Assembly: GCA_001769855.1 (NCBI GenBank)
Contig: MEPP01000028.1
Location: 62,001 to 126,000, forward strand
Reading direction: 5' to 3'
From: Bdellovibrionales bacterium GWA2_49_15
GTDB lineage: Bacteria; Bdellovibrionota; Bacteriovoracia; Bacteriovoracales; Bacteriovoracaceae
Length of the DNA: 64,000 bases
Below the pieces are notes generated by a model that did no database searches, was not told where the DNA came from, and saw nothing but the letters and a program-made list of their open reading frames with translations. Both the position numbers and the translations under genes were made by a program. Shown here piece by piece: positions 62,407 to 64,000 of the stretch (position 1 is the first letter of the stretch; the number at the start of each line of letters is the position of its first letter).

Positions 62407-62870
62407 TGATTTTCTCCCCGTTGAGCGTTGCTTAAAATTCTTCGCATGACCCGTTTGCTCGTTTCCAATTCCGCTGGAGATACGTCATCCAAGATAAGCT
62501 CGAGAGTTTTCTGAAGAATCTTCATCACCTTCGGACGAATTTTTTGGGCGGCAACGGTAAGCTGGATGATTTGGGCCCTGCGATCATCAGGGTCGGGCCT
62601 TCTGAGAATCAAACCACCCTGCTCCATCCGGTCCAGTAACCCGGTCATGGTGCTTGGTTCAAGCCCGGCACGGCGACCGAGTTCGACCGCCTTCATGTCT
62701 CCGTCACGCCATAAAACCAAAAGGCTTCCAAGATAGGCGGGTTTGACTTCGCCTACTCCGGCCTGGGCGAATTCCAGCTTAAGCGCCGACGTGATCACAA
62801 GCGTCGCGCGGGAGACAAGATAATAAGGACAGTCCAGAGGATCGAGCATTTCCATATGATATGGATACAT
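62403..62870 (-). CDS. MarR-family transcription regulator
   Basis: A 155-residue winged-helix regulator: GDMKAVELGRRAGLEPSTMTGLLDRMEQGGLILRRP is the recognition helix and wing, followed by the DRRAQ segment and a dimerising C-terminal helix. It is first in the operon (ATGA with the next gene) and probably controls it. A good promoter (62871-62898) places the transcript start near 62864, downstream of ATG 62870. The real start may therefore be ATG 62855 or 62849, nearly leaderless. Confidence 0.9.
   Translation of the reverse strand: MYPYHMEMLDPLDCPYYLVSRATLVITSALKLEFAQAGVGEVKPAYLGSLLVLWRDGDMKAVELGRRAGLEPSTMTGLLDRMEQGGLILRRPDPDDRRAQIIQLTVAAQKIRPKVMKILQKTLELILDDVSPAELETSKRVMRRILSNAQRGENQ
62852..62864. 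promoter_or_regulatory. palindrome at the marR transcript start
   Basis: CCATAT G ATATGG is a 13-base palindrome placed at the expected +1 of the marR operon and overlapping the first codons of the longest frame. MarR proteins bind such sites, so this is a candidate autoregulatory operator. Confidence 0.5.
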
Positions 62871-62898
62871 ATAGTACGCATCAGTACCATTTTGTCAA
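62871..62898 (-). promoter_or_regulatory. sigma-70-like promoter of the marR operon
   Basis: On the minus strand TTGACA (62898-62893) and TACTAT (62876-62871) are 16 bases apart. The spacer contains AGTAC and GTACC half-sites. The consensus -35 box makes this the best promoter candidate in the window. Confidence 0.65.
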
Positions 62899-62999
62899 AT
62901 AGGTGAGATTAATCATCGCGACGGCCGCGGAAGTGGACTGACGATGTCCACTATAAAAATTAAGTTTTCCTAAACTTTTCAACAACTAAGGATAATTTT

Positions 63000-63299
63000 A
63001 TGAAGATAATTTTCGCCTTGATGATAGCAATGACCTTGATGACCCATCATACCGCGACCGCCGATACAAAAGACATGAAGATGCCGGAACCTACAATGGA
63101 GCAGCGCCTGAAGTTGGCCGAGGCCCACGAAAAAATGGCCACCTGTCTAAAGTCCGAAACTCCACTCAGCGAGTGCCGCGCAGAGATGATGAAACATTGT
63201 GAGGAGGTGATGGGCGCAAAAGGCTGTCCCATGATGGGGAAGATGGGGCGAGCATATAAGAAAGGTCAGATGATGAAAAACGCTGAAGAGAAAAAATAA
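63000..63299 (+). CDS. small exported Met/Cys-rich protein
   Basis: A 99-residue protein with a signal peptide (about residues 1-21, ending ATAD). The mature part has nine methionines and four cysteines (MATCLK, SECRAE, KHCEEV, KGCPMM), a pattern seen in copper-binding or disulphide-stabilised small proteins. I name no family. AAGGA precedes the ATG. It lies seven bases before the Omp85-type gene and may be a partner or unrelated passenger in that operon. Confidence 0.7.
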   Translation: MKIIFALMIAMTLMTHHTATADTKDMKMPEPTMEQRLKLAEAHEKMATCLKSETPLSECRAEMMKHCEEVMGAKGCPMMGKMGRAYKKGQMMKNAEEKK

Positions 63300-63306
63300 A
63301 CGCTGA

Positions 63307-64000
63307 ATGCATAGCTTATTTCTTTTAACGGTGATCTTGCTATTTGCCAGCAATGTCACGGCCGAGGTTTTAAAACGGGTCGAGGTTATTGGCAATAAGC
63401 GAACGACAAAAAGTGCCATCATTCAAACTGGTAAAATAAAGATTGGGCAGGAGCTTAGTCAAGAAGAGCTTGTGACTATCAAAGAAAACTTAGGGAGAAT
63501 CGGGCAAATCCGGATTATCCGCGTGGATTTTTCGGACGGTATCCTGACAATTGTCGTGATTGATAAATGGACCCTCATCCCTATTCCGATGTTTACAAAG
63601 TCAGGCAGCTATCATAATCGCGGGCTGGTTCTCTATGAGGATAACTTTCTAGGTTCTCTTGGGACACTTGCCCCTGGTGTAAGCTGGTCCAACTCGCTCT
63701 TCAACTTCCTCCTCTACTATCAGGACGAATCACTTTTTAGTCCTGAGATTGGAATCAAATTCCTGTTGATGAGAAAAAGTGATTACAGTGAATTCAAGAA
63801 AGCAGGCAGACTGGTGGATGCACATGAAACGCGCTATGACTCCTATTTTATCACTCCCAACTATCTGTATAAGGATCATGTCTTTAAGGCGGGTCCGGTC
63901 TATATAGATAAGTCAATATACCGGGATGATGTGCCAATTGCTCGAGACATATCAAAGGGAATTTTTTTTCGACACCATTGGAATGCCTACCAGATTTTGG
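63307..64000 (+). CDS. Omp85/BamA-type outer-membrane protein, 5' part
   Basis: The gene runs off the right edge (231 codons visible). A signal peptide (about residues 1-20, ending VTAE) precedes a POTRA-like domain: LKRVEVIGNKRTTKSAI, IKIGQELSQEEL, GQIRIIRVDFSDGILTIVVIDK (positions 30-95). The region from residue 100 is beta-strand-rich and leads to a barrel. Omp85 proteins insert or secrete outer-membrane proteins. ATG 63307 follows the stop of the small protein by seven bases. Confidence 0.8.
   Translation, partial: MHSLFLLTVILLFASNVTAEVLKRVEVIGNKRTTKSAIIQTGKIKIGQELSQEELVTIKENLGRIGQIRIIRVDFSDGILTIVVIDKWTLIPIPMFTKSGSYHNRGLVLYEDNFLGSLGTLAPGVSWSNSLFNFLLYYQDESLFSPEIGIKFLLMRKSDYSEFKKAGRLVDAHETRYDSYFITPNYLYKDHVFKAGPVYIDKSIYRDDVPIARDISKGIFFRHHWNAYQIL

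Overview
The window is a gap-poor stretch of chromosome, about half G+C, from a Gram-negative bacterium. Several features suggest a member of Bdellovibrionota, or a near relative. There are many exported proteins of unknown family, several lipoproteins, a collagen-like fibre protein, RCC1- and FecR-domain proteins, an RMD1-type protein, and multi-domain sensory proteins. No rRNA or tRNA gene is visible, so the placement is inference. I saw no prophage, transposase or CRISPR array. The only recombination gene is a tyrosine recombinase at 11.5 kb.

Layout. 1-4.6 kb: the end of a gene entering from the left, a methyltransferase, and a giant exported protein with paired-cysteine repeats. 4.8-5.7 kb: a cupin gene coupled to a NUDIX gene whose only sensible start is AUA. 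5.8-11.4 kb: two exported lipoproteins (one a zinc-protease candidate), an exported coiled protein, an exported MsrA and an exported EEP-family hydrolase. 11.4-13.2 kb: tyrosine recombinase and PlsC-type acyltransferase. 13.2-17.6 kb: a membrane protein with an acidic N-terminus, diverging from an ABC ATPase/permease pair. 17.6-22.8 kb: Sel1 lipoprotein, exported NADAR-fold protein, second exported EEP hydrolase, and an exported protein with two uracil-DNA-glycosylase-like domains, closed by a clear terminator. 22.8-31.5 kb: rhomboid protease, fatty-acid desaturase, START-like and other exported proteins, then a radical SAM/AidB-like acyl-CoA dehydrogenase pair. 31.8-36.7 kb: a PKD/RCC1 lipoprotein, a small lipoprotein and an MGAT-like acyltransferase. 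36.7-43.9 kb: glutaredoxin 2 operon, FecR protein, AbrB-like protein, RMD1 protein, YciO and a RetSat-like oxidoreductase. 44.2-48.1 kb: polyamine-type ABC transporter (potD diverging from potABC). 48.1-56.5 kb: a SpoIIE-phosphatase/STAS/hybrid-kinase/receiver operon diverging from a large FecR protein with a barrel-like C-terminus. 56.6-59.5 kb: collagen-like and glycine-rich surface proteins. 59.4-62.9 kb: a MarR-controlled 2-hydroxyacyl-CoA dehydratase/activase operon in which every junction is an ATGA overlap. 63-64 kb: a small exported Met/Cys-rich protein and the start of an Omp85-type protein.

Themes. A set of normally cytosolic enzyme folds carries signal peptides here: MsrA, NADAR, tandem UDG and two EEP hydrolases. 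This would suit a cell that acts on foreign nucleic acid or nucleotides outside its cytoplasm. Several genes have perfect palindromes at or over their start codons (recombinase, potA/potD, marR, glycine-rich gene). The most notable items are the exported tandem UDG-like protein, the exported NADAR protein, the radical dehydratase operon, the AUA-start NUDIX gene, and the sensory operon facing an envelope-spanning FecR protein.
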